64,000 bases of DNA. It comes from Micromonospora solifontis. GTDB taxonomy: Bacteria > Actinomycetota > Actinomycetes > Mycobacteriales > Micromonosporaceae. A model generated the notes under the pieces. It was not told the origin of the DNA. It did no database searches and was given only the letters and a program-made list of their open reading frames with translations. Shown one piece after another: positions 43,997-52,850 of the stretch (positions within the stretch are counted from its first letter, which is position 1; each line of letters opens with the position of its first letter). Location of the stretch: contig NZ_RJLN01000030.1 in NCBI RefSeq assembly GCF_003725545.1, positions 1-64,000 of the forward strand. The letters run 5' to 3'. The position numbers and the translations under genes are program-made.

Positions 43997-45055
43997 TCAA
44001 CCGGCCGGCGGCGCGGTCGGCGTCCCCGCGGCGTCCCGGGGCGGCCAGGGGGCGGCGCTGTCGCGCACGACGAGTTCGGTGGCGAGTTCCACCCGTGGGC
44101 TCTCGATCCGCTCGCCCTGAGCCAGGCGCAGGACCGTGCGGGCGGCGAGCATGCCCATCTCGGCCAGGGGTTGCCGGACGGTGGTCAGCGGCGGGGAGCA
44201 CCAGCGGACCTCCGGCAGGTCGTCGAAGCCGACGACGCTGACGTCGTCCGGCACCCGCAGACCGCGTCGCCGGACGGCCTCGTAGACGCCGAGGGCCATC
44301 TGGTCGCTGGAGGCGATGATGGCGGTGGCCGGGTCGGCCATGCCGAGCAGGTGGTTGCCGCCGGCGAACCCGGCCTCGTGATAGAAGTTGCCCTGGCAGA
44401 TCAGCCTGTCGTCGACGCCGAGGCCGGCGGCCTCCAGCGCGGCCCGGTAGCCGTCGAGGCGCGCCCGGCTGCACATCAGCTGCGGCGGCCCGGCGATGAA
44501 GCCGATCCGGCGGTGGCCGAGGCCGAGCAGGTACTCGGTGGCGCGCAGGCTGCCCACCCAGTTGGTCGCGCCGATCGTGGGCGCCTCCTGCGGCGGCACC
44601 CCGGCAGGGTCGACGATGACGACGGGGATGTTGAGGCGGCGCAGCTCGGCCTGCAGCGGCGGCTCCAGGGTGGAGGTCACGAAGATGACCCCTTCGGTGG
44701 ACCGCATGCGCATGTTGTGCAGCCACTGCCTGGCCGAGGAGCTGCGCCAGTGGATCGCGGACACCACGGTGCCGATGCCGGCCGCGTGCGCGACGTCCTC
44801 GACACCCCGGATGATCTCGACCGCCCAGGGGCTGTCCAGGTCGTTGAAGACCAGGTCGACCAGGCCCGAGCTGGCCCGCATGCTCGGCGGGCGGCGACGG
44901 TAACCGTGCCGGGTCAGCAGCTCCTCGACCCGTTCCCGGGTCTGGGGTGAGACGTCGGAGCGGCCGTTGATGACCCGCGAGACGGTCGGAACCGAAACGC
45001 CGGCCAGGCGGGCGATCGCCGCGATGGTGACTTTCCGGGAATTGTCCGAGGTCAC
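43997..45055 (-). CDS. LacI-family regulator of the xylan genes
   Basis: 352 residues. The helix-turn-helix is VTIAAIARLAGVSVPTVSRV with INGRSDVSPQTRERVEELL, then a ligand-binding core with VDLVFNDLDSPWAVEIIRGV and the C-terminal DDVSVVGFDDLPEVRWCSPP. Start GTG 45055 (VTSDNSRKVT), with AAAGGG six bases upstream. A minus-strand promoter lies at 45182-45210. It is divergent from the GH43 gene, whose upstream region holds CGGAA/TTCCG repeats, so it is the best candidate for the factor that binds the CGAAA-TTTCG-type palindromes found at the CE7, ABC, GH43 and GH10 genes (inference). Confidence 0.88.
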   Translation of the reverse strand: MTSDNSRKVTIAAIARLAGVSVPTVSRVINGRSDVSPQTRERVEELLTRHGYRRRPPSMRASSGLVDLVFNDLDSPWAVEIIRGVEDVAHAAGIGTVVSAIHWRSSSARQWLHNMRMRSTEGVIFVTSTLEPPLQAELRRLNIPVVIVDPAGVPPQEAPTIGATNWVGSLRATEYLLGLGHRRIGFIAGPPQLMCSRARLDGYRAALEAAGLGVDDRLICQGNFYHEAGFAGGNHLLGMADPATAIIASSDQMALGVYEAVRRRGLRVPDDVSVVGFDDLPEVRWCSPPLTTVRQPLAEMGMLAARTVLRLAQGERIESPRVELATELVVRDSAAPWPPRDAAGTPTAPPAG

Positions 45056-45181
45056 GGGGGCCCTTTCGACATCGCTGAGGCGCGCACCGGCAGGTTCCCC
45101 GGGCCGGCCGGCGGCGGATCCGCGAGCGCTGATGCCGGAATTTTCATCGAGGTGCCGACATGTTTCGACGTGCTGGCGGGT

Positions 45182-45210
45182 ACGTTACGACGCGCTCCCG
45201 CCAGGGTCAA
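45182..45210 (-). promoter_or_regulatory. promoter of the second LacI gene
   Basis: On the minus strand TTGACC (45210-45205) and TAACGT (45187-45182) are 17 bases apart. Transcription would start about 120 bases before GTG 45055; the leader contains CGGAATTTTC (45136-45145), resembling the xylan operator. Confidence 0.5.
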
Positions 45211-45246
45211 GGCTCTGTCGCCCGTCGCCGCGAGCCGTTACGGTGA

Positions 45247-45287
45247 GCGGAAATCCTGGAACTTCCGACGAAGAACTTCCGGAAACT
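45247..45287. promoter_or_regulatory. cluster of xylan-operator-like half-sites upstream of GH43
   Basis: Within 41 bases are CGGAAATCC, two GAACTTCCG copies 14 bases apart (45259-45267 and 45273-45281), and the palindrome ACTTCCGGAAACT (45275-45287). These share GGAA/TTCC arms with the palindromes at 47015 and 48382. The cluster ends 33 bases before the GH43 start. Confidence 0.5.
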
Positions 45288-45319
45288 CGGCGGAGGACCG
45301 ACCCCCCAAGGAGCCGTAC

Positions 45320-46945
45320 ATGTCGACGGAGATCGCAGACGTGGCCACGACCGCCCGGTCGATCCGCAACCCGGTTCTCACCGGGTTCCACCCGGATCCC
45401 TCGATCCTGCGCGTGGGTGACGACTACTACCTGGCCACCTCGACCTTCGAGTGGTATCCCGGGGTCCGCGTGCACCACTCGCGCGACCTCGTCCACTGGC
45501 GCGCGGTCGGCGGGATCATCACCGACCGCCGGCTGCTGGACCTGCGTGGCTGCGGCGACTCCAACGGGGTGTGGGCGCCCGACCTGACGTACCACGACGG
45601 GCTGTTCCACCTGGTCTACAGCGACGTCGCCAGCTTCGCCAGCGGCTACTGGGACCCGCAGAACTACCTGGTCACCGCCCCGGACATCAGCGGGCCGTGG
45701 TCCGATCCCGTGAAGCTGCACTCGCACGGCTTCGACGCCGCGCTGTTCCACGACACCGACGGCAGCACCTGGCTGCTGAGCATGAGCGCCGACTGGCGGC
45801 CGGGGCGGGACCGCTTCGGCGGCATCGAGATCCAGCGCTACGACCGCGAGCGGCGCCAGCTGGTCGGCGAGGCGCGGATCATCTTCCACGGCACCGCCGC
45901 CGGCCTGACCGAGGGGCCGCACCTGTACCGGCGGGACGGCTGGTACTGGCTGGTCACGGCGGAGGGGGGCACCAGCTGGGAGCACCAGGTCACCGTCGCC
46001 CGCTCCCGGCACCTGTTCGGCCCGTACCTGGCCGACCCGTCCGGCCCGCTGCTCACCTCCGCGGGCCGCCCCGACCTGCGCCTGCAGAAGGCCGGCCACG
46101 GCTGCCTGGTGCAGACCCAGCGCGGCGACTGGTACCTGGCCCACCTGGTGGCGCGCCCGTACTCGCCGCTGGGCAGATGCGTGCTCGGCCGGGAGACCGC
46201 GATCCAGCGGGTCGACTGGCCCGCCGGGCAGTGGCCACAGATCGCCGGCGGCGTGCCCGCCGACACCATCGCCGCGCCGGACCTGCCCGCACACCCCTGG
46301 CCGGACGAGCCGGCGACCGACCACTTCGACTCCCCGCGGCTGGCGGCCTGCTGGTCGACGCTGCGCCGCCCGGCCGGCCCGGAGTGGCTCGACCTCGAGG
46401 CCCGCCCGTCGCACCTGCGCATCCACGGGGGACAGTCGCCGGTCGGCAAGCAGACCCCCAGCCTGGTCGGGCGGCGGGTGGGCGCCGAGCGGTGCGCGCT
46501 GGAGACCGTGGTCGAGTTCGACCCCGTCGATCACCGGCAGCTGGCCGGGCTGACCGCGTACTACAACACCCTCAACTGGCACTACCTCTACCTGACCCGG
46601 GCCGACGACGGCCGGGCGGTGCTGGAGCTGCTCAGCTGCGACCAGGGGCGACGGACCGCCCACCCGGAGCTCACCGTCGACGTCGGCGACGCCGTCCGGG
46701 TCGGCCTGCGCGCGCGGTTCGACGGGCCGGTGGTGCGCTTCGGGTACGACCTCGGCGCCGGCTGGCGGGAGCTGCCGGTGGACCTGGACGCGACGATCCT
46801 CTCCGACGAGCACGCCGCGCTCGTCGTCGACGGCGAACCGGCGGCCTGGGGCTTCACCGGCGCCTTCCTCGGCCTGTGGGTGCAGGACCTCGGCGGCGAC
46901 GGCGTCTACGCCGACTTCGACGAGGCCACCTACCGGGAGGACTGA
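45320..46945 (+). CDS. xynB: beta-xylosidase/arabinofuranosidase, GH43
   Basis: 541 residues. The five-bladed propeller opens NPVLTGFHPDPSILRVGDDY with the catalytic base Asp26 and TSTFEWYPGV; the pKa-modulating Asp lies in SHGFDAALFHDTDG and the acid Glu in GLTEGPHLYRRDGWYWL, as in the XynB subgroup. The C-terminal half (from about residue 330) is the beta-sandwich domain (FDSPRLAACWSTLRRPAGPE) of two-domain GH43 xylosidases. No signal peptide, so cytoplasmic. ATG 45320 has AAGGAG seven bases upstream. Divergent from the second LacI gene. Arabinofuranosidase activity often accompanies this fold. Confidence 0.92.
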   Translation: MSTEIADVATTARSIRNPVLTGFHPDPSILRVGDDYYLATSTFEWYPGVRVHHSRDLVHWRAVGGIITDRRLLDLRGCGDSNGVWAPDLTYHDGLFHLVYSDVASFASGYWDPQNYLVTAPDISGPWSDPVKLHSHGFDAALFHDTDGSTWLLSMSADWRPGRDRFGGIEIQRYDRERRQLVGEARIIFHGTAAGLTEGPHLYRRDGWYWLVTAEGGTSWEHQVTVARSRHLFGPYLADPSGPLLTSAGRPDLRLQKAGHGCLVQTQRGDWYLAHLVARPYSPLGRCVLGRETAIQRVDWPAGQWPQIAGGVPADTIAAPDLPAHPWPDEPATDHFDSPRLAACWSTLRRPAGPEWLDLEARPSHLRIHGGQSPVGKQTPSLVGRRVGAERCALETVVEFDPVDHRQLAGLTAYYNTLNWHYLYLTRADDGRAVLELLSCDQGRRTAHPELTVDVGDAVRVGLRARFDGPVVRFGYDLGAGWRELPVDLDATILSDEHAALVVDGEPAAWGFTGAFLGLWVQDLGGDGVYADFDEATYRED

Positions 46946-46960
46946 CCGGCTCGCCGACGG

Positions 46961-46989
46961 TTGACGGGCGACATCGACCTCCGTAATCT
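46961..46989 (+). promoter_or_regulatory. promoter of the first GH10 xylanase gene
   Basis: TTGACG at 46961-46966 and TAATCT at 46984-46989, 17 bases apart. Transcription would start near 46996, with the operator CGGAAGTTTCGG 20 to 30 bases further on. Confidence 0.65.
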
Positions 46990-47014
46990 CTCGGGCTACT
47001 TGCGGAAATACCTT

Positions 47015-47026
47015 CGGAAGTTTCGG
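47015..47026. promoter_or_regulatory. xylan operator CGGAAGTTTCGG
   Basis: Imperfect palindrome 26 bases downstream of the -10 element of the GH10 gene, the same geometry as the site at 27061. A partial copy, GCGGAAATACCTTCGG, lies just upstream (47002-47017). Confidence 0.6.
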
Positions 47027-47130
47027 GGGCCGCGGGCCGGGTGGACACCCGGCCCACCCCGCGTCCACGGCCTCCTGACCACCACCGCCGTCGACCCCCG
47101 GGCCGACCCGCTTCCCGGAAGGAATCCCCC

Positions 47131-48324
47131 ATGAAACTGAGACGCTGGATAGCCGCCGGCGCGGTCGCCGTCGCGACCCTCGCCGCCCTGAACGTCGCCC
47201 CCGCCAGCGCGGGCCGGCCGTACGATCCCACCAGCCAGAGCCTGCGCGACCTGGCCATGCGGCACGGCCTCTACGTGGGCACCGCCGTCGACATGGCCGC
47301 CCTGAACGACGCCACCGACCCCCGCTACCGCGAGCTGGCCGGGTCCGAGTTCTCCACCGTCACCGCCGAGAACGCGATGAAGTGGGAGAGCCTGGAGCCC
47401 ACCCGGGGCAGCTACAACTGGGGGCCGGCCGACGAGCTGGTCGACTTCGCCCGGCAGCACCACCAGCGCGTACGCGGGCACGTGCTGGTCTGGCACAACC
47501 AGCTGCCGGCCTGGCTGACCGCCGGGGTGGCCGACGGCTCGATCAGCAACACCGAGCTGCGCCAGATCCTGCGCGACCACATCACCGCCGTGGTCACCCA
47601 CTTCAAGGGCCGGATCTGGCAGTGGGACGTGGTCAACGAGGCGGTCAGCGACCCCTGGGACACCCCGTCCACCCTGCACTACAAGGGCTTCTGGGCCGAG
47701 CACCTGGGGTCGGGCTACGTCGCCGACGCGTTCCGCTGGGCGCGTGCCGCCGACCCGAAGGCGCTGCTGTTCTACAACGACTACAACATCGAGGCCTTCG
47801 GCTCCGGTGACCCGGCGAACGACAAGACCCAGTTCGTCTACGAGATGGCCCGGGACCTGCGGGCCAAGGGCGTGCCGATCGACGGGATCGGCAGCCAGGG
47901 CCACCTGGGCACGCAGTACGGCAACTACGACACCTTCCAGGTGGCCGCGGCGCTCAAGAAGTTCGCGGGCCTGGGGCTGGCGACCGCGTTCACCGAGGTC
48001 GACGTTCGCAGCCAGCTCACCGAGGGCGTCCAGGCCGGCGACTCCGCCGAGATCAACCCGAGGCTGCAGGCGTCGGCGGCGAACTTCAGCGTGCTGCTGC
48101 GGGCCTGCCTGTCCTCGCCGCACTGCCTGTCGTTCACGCTCTGGGGCTTCGACGACAAGCACTCCTGGGTGCCGGGCTGGTTCAAGGACCCGCCCGAGGG
48201 ACTGGCCACCGTGTACGACGAGAACTACCAGCCCAAGCGGGCGTACCAGGAGCTGAAGGCAGACCTGATCTACTCCGGACCGCCCTTCGTGCTGCCGCGC
48301 GTGCCGCAGCAGCCGCGCCGGTAG
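47131..48324 (+). CDS. secreted endo-1,4-beta-xylanase, GH10 (no CBM)
   Basis: Cuts the xylan backbone outside the cell. 397 residues with a Sec signal (MKLRRWIAAGAVAVATLAAL, cleavage near ASA at residue 27). The GH10 barrel shows GSEFSTVTAENAMKWESLEP, VRGHVLVWHNQLPAWL, acid/base Glu170 in DVVNEAVSDPW and nucleophile Glu289 in TAFTEVDVRSQ, plus SFTLWGFDDKHSWVPGWF. No carbohydrate-binding module, unlike the next gene. ATG 47131 has GGAAGGAA upstream. A 40-bp palindrome follows. The insert GLATAFTEVD and the C-terminal basic tail are unremarkable. Confidence 0.94.
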   Translation: MKLRRWIAAGAVAVATLAALNVAPASAGRPYDPTSQSLRDLAMRHGLYVGTAVDMAALNDATDPRYRELAGSEFSTVTAENAMKWESLEPTRGSYNWGPADELVDFARQHHQRVRGHVLVWHNQLPAWLTAGVADGSISNTELRQILRDHITAVVTHFKGRIWQWDVVNEAVSDPWDTPSTLHYKGFWAEHLGSGYVADAFRWARAADPKALLFYNDYNIEAFGSGDPANDKTQFVYEMARDLRAKGVPIDGIGSQGHLGTQYGNYDTFQVAAALKKFAGLGLATAFTEVDVRSQLTEGVQAGDSAEINPRLQASAANFSVLLRACLSSPHCLSFTLWGFDDKHSWVPGWFKDPPEGLATVYDENYQPKRAYQELKADLIYSGPPFVLPRVPQQPRR

Positions 48325-48337
48325 GCGCGCCCACCCG

Positions 48338-48377
48338 ATGACGGCGGGGCCGGTCCGCGGACCGGCCCCGCCGTCAT
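48338..48377 (+). terminator. 40-bp perfect palindrome, terminator of the first GH10 gene
   Basis: ATGACGGCGGGGCCGGTCCG (48338-48357) is followed directly by its exact reverse complement (48358-48377), 14 bases after the xylanase stop. As RNA it folds to a very stable hairpin; there is no T-run. Only five bases separate it from the operator of the next xylanase gene. Confidence 0.75.
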
Positions 48378-48381
48378 GCTC

Positions 48382-48395
48382 CGGGAAATTTCCGG
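48382..48395. promoter_or_regulatory. xylan operator CGGGAAATTTCCGG
   Basis: Contains the perfect palindrome GGAAATTTCC (48384-48393), placed seven bases before the -35 element of the second GH10 gene. Confidence 0.6.
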
Positions 48396-48401
48396 AAGTT
48401 G

Positions 48402-48431
48402 TTGACGTTGCCGCAGGGGTGTACGGACAAT
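48402..48431 (+). promoter_or_regulatory. promoter of the second GH10 xylanase gene
   Basis: TTGACG at 48402-48407 and GACAAT at 48426-48431, 18 bases apart. The leader to ATG 48596 is about 155 bases and shows no obvious riboregulator. Confidence 0.5.
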
Positions 48432-48433
48432 GA

Positions 48434-50029
<1,596 letters not shown>

Positions 50030-50034
50030 CCGGC

Positions 50035-50069
50035 GGTGGCCCGGCGTGGAACCTCCACGCCGGGCCACC
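50035..50069 (+). terminator. hairpin terminator of the CBM2 xylanase gene
   Basis: GGTGGCCCGGCGTGGA (50035-50050) pairs perfectly with TCCACGCCGGGCCACC (50054-50069) around loop acc, five bases after the stop. 16-bp stem, no T-run. Confidence 0.7.
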
Positions 50070-50146
50070 GGCCGGTCCGCGTCCCGGTCAGCCCCGGGTA
50101 CGCGACCGAGGCGGGCCGACCCGGCCCGGGCTGCCCTTGAGACGGA

Positions 50147-50182
50147 CATGTCGCTACGACATGTTCATGTCGTAGCGACATG
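50147..50182. repeat. 36-bp double palindrome with 17-bp arms
   Basis: CATGTCGCTACGACATG (50147-50163) and its exact reverse complement CATGTCGTAGCGACATG (50166-50182) are separated by tt. Each arm is itself an inverted repeat, ATGTCG-n3-CGACAT. It sits in the gap between two converging genes (ends at 50029 and 50212). It could be a hairpin acting on the minus-strand transcript, or two adjacent dimer-binding sites. Confidence 0.7.
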
Positions 50183-50211
50183 ACGGTCGGACCTTGATGC
50201 CCGGGCCGGCG

Positions 50212-50631
50212 TCAATCGGTCCGGCTGCGCAGGCTCCACGCCAGGCTGGGGATCATCACCGTGGCAGGGACGAGGTGCAGCCCGAGCAGGGCGGTGGTGG
50301 TGGCGGTGTCTGCCCCGGAGAGGAGGGGCGGGACCAACGAGAGCGCGGTCAGTGACACCGCCACCCACACGAATCGCTCGGCGGGGCGGGCGCTCCACCG
50401 GAGAAGGACGACGGCGATGACGACGCCCACGACCGAGAAGAAGCCGGTCACCACGGCGAACCCGGGCAACGGGATTCTCTCGCCCCCGTCGGGGATCTCG
50501 AAGTTGACGCCAACGGCCTGGGCAAGCGCGGCGGCGAGGGTGGTGGCCACCATCGCTGCGAGCGTGGCGATGAAGCCGGTGACGGCGAGCCCCGGGCCGG
50601 CGACGACCCGGGTGTCATTCATGCTCTTCAT
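50212..50631 (-). CDS. DUF6069 family membrane protein
   Basis: 139 residues with four hydrophobic segments (GLAVTGFIATLAAMVATTLA first; LLGLHLVPATVMIPSLAWSL last). The loop GVNFEIPDGGERIPLPGFAV between segments one and two is typical of the DUF6069 family, which has no known function. ATG 50631 begins 11 bases after the stop of the ECF sigma gene on the same strand; ATG 50622 is an alternative. Small membrane proteins of this kind often follow sigma factors of this class, so it may be co-expressed. Ends 30 bases before the double palindrome. Confidence 0.75.
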   Translation of the reverse strand: MKSMNDTRVVAGPGLAVTGFIATLAAMVATTLAAALAQAVGVNFEIPDGGERIPLPGFAVVTGFFSVVGVVIAVVLLRWSARPAERFVWVAVSLTALSLVPPLLSGADTATTTALLGLHLVPATVMIPSLAWSLRSRTD

Positions 50632-50641
50632 GTCGTCGGGC

Positions 50642-51640
50642 CTACTCCGTGCCGTCCGCCGGCAGTCGCTCCGGCAGCCCGAGCCGCGGGAACTGGTCGT
50701 GGTGGAAGATGACGATCTCGGTGATCGCCCCGCCGGTGACACGCAGGACGTCGATCGTCAGCGGCAGGTACGCGCCCTCGCGCTCCCGCCAGTGGTAGAA
50801 GGCGACGGCGGGCTGCCGGTTCACGGCGGTGGGGACGGCGCGCAGACCCGTCATGCCGTCGAAGCCGTCGTTGATCCAGTCGTTCACCACGGCGTCGCGG
50901 CCGATGTGCAGGCCCGGCGTGGGCGGCATCGAGCACCGGACGTCGTCCCGCAGCATCGAGGCGAGCGTGGGGATGTCGGTGGCCACGCTGGCGTCGGTGA
51001 AGCGGCGCACCAGCTCGCGCGTTCCGGCGTCCTCCTCGCCGCCGGTCCAGTCCTGCCGCTCGGCGGGCAGGTGCTCCCGCATGCCGGCGCGGGCCCGCTG
51101 CAGCGCGCTGTTCACGGAGTTGACCGAGTCCCCGAGCAGCTCCGCGACGTCCTTCGCCGGCCAGCCGAGCACGTCGCGCAGGATCAGCACGGCCCGCGGG
51201 CGCGGCGCGAGGTGCTGGACCGCGACCAGGTACGCCAGCTCGATCGTCTCCCGCGCGACGGCGATGCTCTCCGGCTCGTCCGCGTCGCCCGCGGGCAGCT
51301 CGTCGAGCAGCCGGTCCGGGTAGGGCTGCAGCCACCGCACCTCGCCGCCCGTCGCGGGCTCCGGGCGGCGCCTGGCGAGCAGGTCCAGGCAGGCGTTGGT
51401 GGCGATCCGGTACAACCACGCCCGGAACGTCGACCGCCCCGCGAAGGTCTCCCGTCGCCGCCAGGCGCGCAGGAACGTCTCCTGCACGGTGTCCTCGGCG
51501 TCCTCGAACGACCCCAGCATCCGGTAGCAGTGCACGTGCAGCTCCCGCCGGTGCCGCTCCGCCAGGCCCGAGAACGCCGACTCGTCGACCTCACCCAGAC
51601 CGCTCACGCCCAGCTCCGCCAGCCGCGTGTCCGCACTCAT
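50642..51640 (-). CDS. ECF sigma factor with C-terminal SnoaL-like domain
   Basis: 332 residues. Sigma region 2 is FSGLAERHRRELHVHCYRML then GSFEDAEDTVQETFLRAWRR, and region 4 is LAPRPRAVLILRDVLGWPAK with DVAELLGDSVNSVNSALQRA. The last about 125 residues (ELVRRFTDASVATDIPTLAS, then AVAFYHWREREGAYLPLTID) form an NTF2/SnoaL-like domain, found in large ECF factors that lack a classical anti-sigma factor and are controlled by this tail. ATG 51640 has GGAAGGA seven bases upstream. The target promoters are unknown. Confidence 0.9.
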   Translation of the reverse strand: MSADTRLAELGVSGLGEVDESAFSGLAERHRRELHVHCYRMLGSFEDAEDTVQETFLRAWRRRETFAGRSTFRAWLYRIATNACLDLLARRRPEPATGGEVRWLQPYPDRLLDELPAGDADEPESIAVARETIELAYLVAVQHLAPRPRAVLILRDVLGWPAKDVAELLGDSVNSVNSALQRARAGMREHLPAERQDWTGGEEDAGTRELVRRFTDASVATDIPTLASMLRDDVRCSMPPTPGLHIGRDAVVNDWINDGFDGMTGLRAVPTAVNRQPAVAFYHWREREGAYLPLTIDVLRVTGGAITEIVIFHHDQFPRLGLPERLPADGTE

Positions 51641-51704
51641 CACGTCATCCTTCCGCCTCGTCGTGTCCCGTTGTAGGTGTGACGGGTGCGGGCGCGACAA
51701 CTCA

Positions 51705-52850
51705 TCACCGGGTGCGCGGGACCGCCTCCGGTGACCAGGTGACGTCGTACCGGGGATCGGCGACTCCCTCGGCGAACGCCGCCGCGGCGGCGGGCGTGCT
51801 GACGATGCGCCAGTCCCGTTCCTTGTCCACCTCGAACCAGATCAGCCCGATGATGTCCGGGTAGCCGGGCAGCGTCCGGAAGGCCTGCCGGATCCAGTCC
51901 GCCTTGCGCCCGCTGACCTCGGCGGCGCCGGTCTCGGTGACCACCAGCGGTTTGTGGCTGAAGGCGCGGATCTCGGTGACGGTCCGCTTGAAGATCGCGT
52001 CGAAGGAGTAGTACTGCGAGAAGGCGCCGCTGCCGTAGTAGCCGGTCATGCCGATCCAGTCCACGTAGTCGTCGCCGGGGTAGAGCGGGGCGAGCGCGGG
52101 GGTCGAATCGCTCCACCTGACGTTGGCGCTCCACACCCAGACGACGTTGGTCACCCCGGCGTCGCGGAACACGTCGTGCACGTGCCGCCAGGCCTTCACG
52201 TAGTCACCGGGTCGATTGCCGTTGGCCGCCCCGCACCACGGGTACCAGTCGCCGTTCATCTCGTGGGCGAACCGGATGGCCACCGGGTAGCCCAGCGATC
52301 TGATCCCCGCGGCCCAGGACAGCAGGTGGTCGTCGAAGTCGCCGCGGGCGATCCGGGACAGCCGGTAGCGGGGCTGGTTGGACCGAATCTTGTCGATCTC
52401 ACGGTTGGCCAGCTTCCGCTTGCGGGCCGCCTCGTCGACCCGTTGGTCCCACGGCTCCCAGCCCAGCATGGGGAGCATGCCGCGGTCGCTGATCCGGTCG
52501 AAGAGGGTCCGGTCGAACGGGGAGTCGGCCCAGCCGACGCTGAAGAGCATGACCTGCGGCTGGCGGCGGGCCGCCGCCGTGAAGGTGTCCACCGCGGTGA
52601 AGTCGTACGGTCCCTTGTCGGTCATCACCCCGATGAACGCCTTGCCGGCGGGCGGGAAGACGGGCGGCGCCGGCCGGGGTGGCTCGCTCGTCGCGGCCTG
52701 CGTCACCGCCTCCGGCCCGGCCTGCGCGACCTGGTTGGACGGCGCCTCCTGCCGGCGGCCGGCCACTGTGGCCGGCGCCACCGCGAAGGCGTACGTCAGC
52801 AGCAGCACGCCGATCAGCGCCAGCGCCACGCGCGGCAGGGTCAGCCTCAC
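51705..52850 (-). CDS. GH26 glycoside hydrolase, membrane-anchored
   Basis: 381 residues. A single N-terminal hydrophobic segment (LTLPRVALALIGVLLLTYAF) anchors or exports it, followed by a Pro/Ala linker. The GH26 barrel has FIGVMTDKGPYDF at its start, acid/base Glu in VAIRFAHEMNGDWYPWCG and nucleophile Glu in KPLVVTETGAAEVSG. GH26 enzymes cut beta-mannans or mixed beta-glucans. GTG 52850 overlaps the stop of the GT2 gene as GTGA, so the hydrolase is made with the polymer synthase and is more likely to edit or release that exopolysaccharide than to digest food polymers (inference). GTG 52853 is also possible. Confidence 0.88.
   Translation of the reverse strand: MRLTLPRVALALIGVLLLTYAFAVAPATVAGRRQEAPSNQVAQAGPEAVTQAATSEPPRPAPPVFPPAGKAFIGVMTDKGPYDFTAVDTFTAAARRQPQVMLFSVGWADSPFDRTLFDRISDRGMLPMLGWEPWDQRVDEAARKRKLANREIDKIRSNQPRYRLSRIARGDFDDHLLSWAAGIRSLGYPVAIRFAHEMNGDWYPWCGAANGNRPGDYVKAWRHVHDVFRDAGVTNVVWVWSANVRWSDSTPALAPLYPGDDYVDWIGMTGYYGSGAFSQYYSFDAIFKRTVTEIRAFSHKPLVVTETGAAEVSGRKADWIRQAFRTLPGYPDIIGLIWFEVDKERDWRIVSTPAAAAAFAEGVADPRYDVTWSPEAVPRTR

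Noticed and set aside
47041-47130. Upstream extension of the first GH10 ORF
   Set aside because: The extension lacks a signal peptide and ribosome site and lies in the 5' leader just past the operator; ATG 47131 gives a proper signal peptide.
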